From: Planctomycetota bacterium
GTDB lineage: Bacteria; Planctomycetota; Phycisphaerae; UBA1845
Length of the DNA stretch: 5,811 nucleotides
Reading direction: 5' to 3'
Assembly: GCA_022566435.1 (NCBI GenBank)
Contig: JADFIX010000308.1
Location: 1 to 5,811 of the forward strand
The notes beneath the pieces are model-generated. The model had not been told where the DNA came from and made no database searches. It saw only the letters and a list, made by a program, of their open reading frames with translations. Below are positions 5,252-5,811 of the stretch, piece by piece. A program made the position numbers and the translations under genes. Positions within the stretch are counted from its first letter, which is position 1. The number at the start of each line of letters is the position of its first letter.

Positions 5252-5811
5252 CTACGAGCATGGCGAGGCACCAATTGACTGCGTAATCCAGGAATCGAAG
5301 GCTCCGGCGCCGTTGAGAAGGTCGATCAATCGCAAAATGTCCGTACCGAGCGTCTGGCCACTACGATCGATGTCCGTCGCATACTCAGGAAGAATCAAGC
5401 CCGGAACAAGGTTGATCGAGTTGATCAAGTTGTTGATATCACCGGCCGACGAGAGACCGTCCTGATTGGCATCCGCAGGAAGATAACCGATGCACGTCGA
5501 TGTTCCACTAGCATTGTGCGTTATTTGGGTCCAGGCGCCCGGATCAATCGGCCGGTCGAAGGTCAAGAGAACGTCGGTACCCGCTAGGTTTGCGGCCGCG
5601 ATGATCGAGGGGGCCACACCGTCGTCGCCAACTTCAGAAAGCGAGAAATCACCGGGAGCGACGCTGACCAGCGTCTCACTCATCGTCAACTCGATTGAGT
5701 CCCAACCCATTACGGCGGCCGCATCATTAATCGAGTGCGGCTGACGGGCATCAATGGCGTTCTTCGGCGGATCGGCGGCGACAATACCCCCCTCCAAGAT
5801 ACAATCGTCGG
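5252..5811 (-). CDS. C-terminal part of an exported protein ending in a dockerin type-I-like module
   Basis: The gene enters from the right edge; 185 C-terminal residues are visible and the frame stays open to base 5811. A TTG at 5797 is in frame but is not a credible start, because sequence continuing upstream (DDCIL) has the same character. The first ~105 residues are a beta-rich domain beginning near NAIDARQPHSIND and including VMGWDSIELTMSE and FDRPIDPGAWTQITH, a type seen in planctomycete surface proteins. Then come two dockerin-like calcium loops with the canonical 1-3-5-12 spacing: Asp113, Asn115, Asp117, Asp124 (DANQDG...) and Asp146, Asp148, Ser150, Asp157 (DIDRSG...), each followed by a Leu/Ile-rich helix (INNLINSI, ILRLIDLLNGAG). 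In cellulosomes such modules bind cohesins; in planctomycetes they end many secreted proteins whose partners are mostly unknown. The protein ends shortly after in GASPCS without a membrane anchor. A strong terminator follows. Confidence 0.88.
   Translation of the reverse strand, partial: DDCILEGGIVAADPPKNAIDARQPHSINDAAAVMGWDSIELTMSETLVSVAPGDFSLSEVGDDGVAPSIIAAANLAGTDVLLTFDRPIDPGAWTQITHNASGTSTCIGYLPADANQDGLSSAGDINNLINSINLVPGLILPEYATDIDRSGQTLGTDILRLIDLLNGAGAFDSWITQSIGASPCS

Noticed and set aside
5795..5797. TTG as the start of the dockerin-ending gene
   Set aside because: The frame continues upstream to the window edge with similar sequence and there is no signal peptide, so the gene is partial.

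Overview
The window reads as chromosomal DNA from a planctomycete, most likely of the Phycisphaerae type. The evidence is moderately GC-rich coding with GC-rich third codon positions, two secreted proteins of a style common in that group (one with aspartate-rich calcium-binding repeats and a C-terminal membrane sorting tail, one with a dockerin-like end), and several starts with weak or no Shine-Dalgarno sequence. This assignment is inference from protein style; no marker gene is present.

Left half, plus strand (1-2959). The 3' end of an unrecognised gene (1-192) overlaps by ATGA a saccharopine-dehydrogenase-like gene (189-1217). That gene keeps the family's substrate and dimerisation region but lacks the N-terminal NAD(P)-binding Rossmann part. 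After a 431-bp gap comes a class-III aminotransferase-like gene (1649-2959). It has the fold and length of the family, but arginine stands where the PLP-binding lysine should be, and several other active-site motifs are eroded or missing. Both neighbours therefore appear to have lost their cofactor chemistry while staying open over more than 1 kb each. This is the most interesting feature of the window. It could be a set of pseudoenzymes with regulatory or scaffolding roles, or a decaying lysine-metabolism cluster.

Middle, minus strand (3027-3479). A small tandem-ACT protein, typical of amino-acid-sensing regulators, converges on the aminotransferase-like gene. A GC-rich hairpin lies between their stops. 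A 344-bp stretch without a convincing gene lies upstream of it.

Right half, minus strand (3824-5811). A secreted protein carries a signal peptide, a beta-rich domain, thrombospondin type-3-like repeats and a Cys-Gly/transmembrane/basic tail. Its upstream region holds an extended -10 promoter candidate next to a perfect inverted repeat. Farther right is the 3' part of a dockerin-ending exported protein, closed by a strong intrinsic terminator. The two are separate transcription units but may both act at the cell surface.
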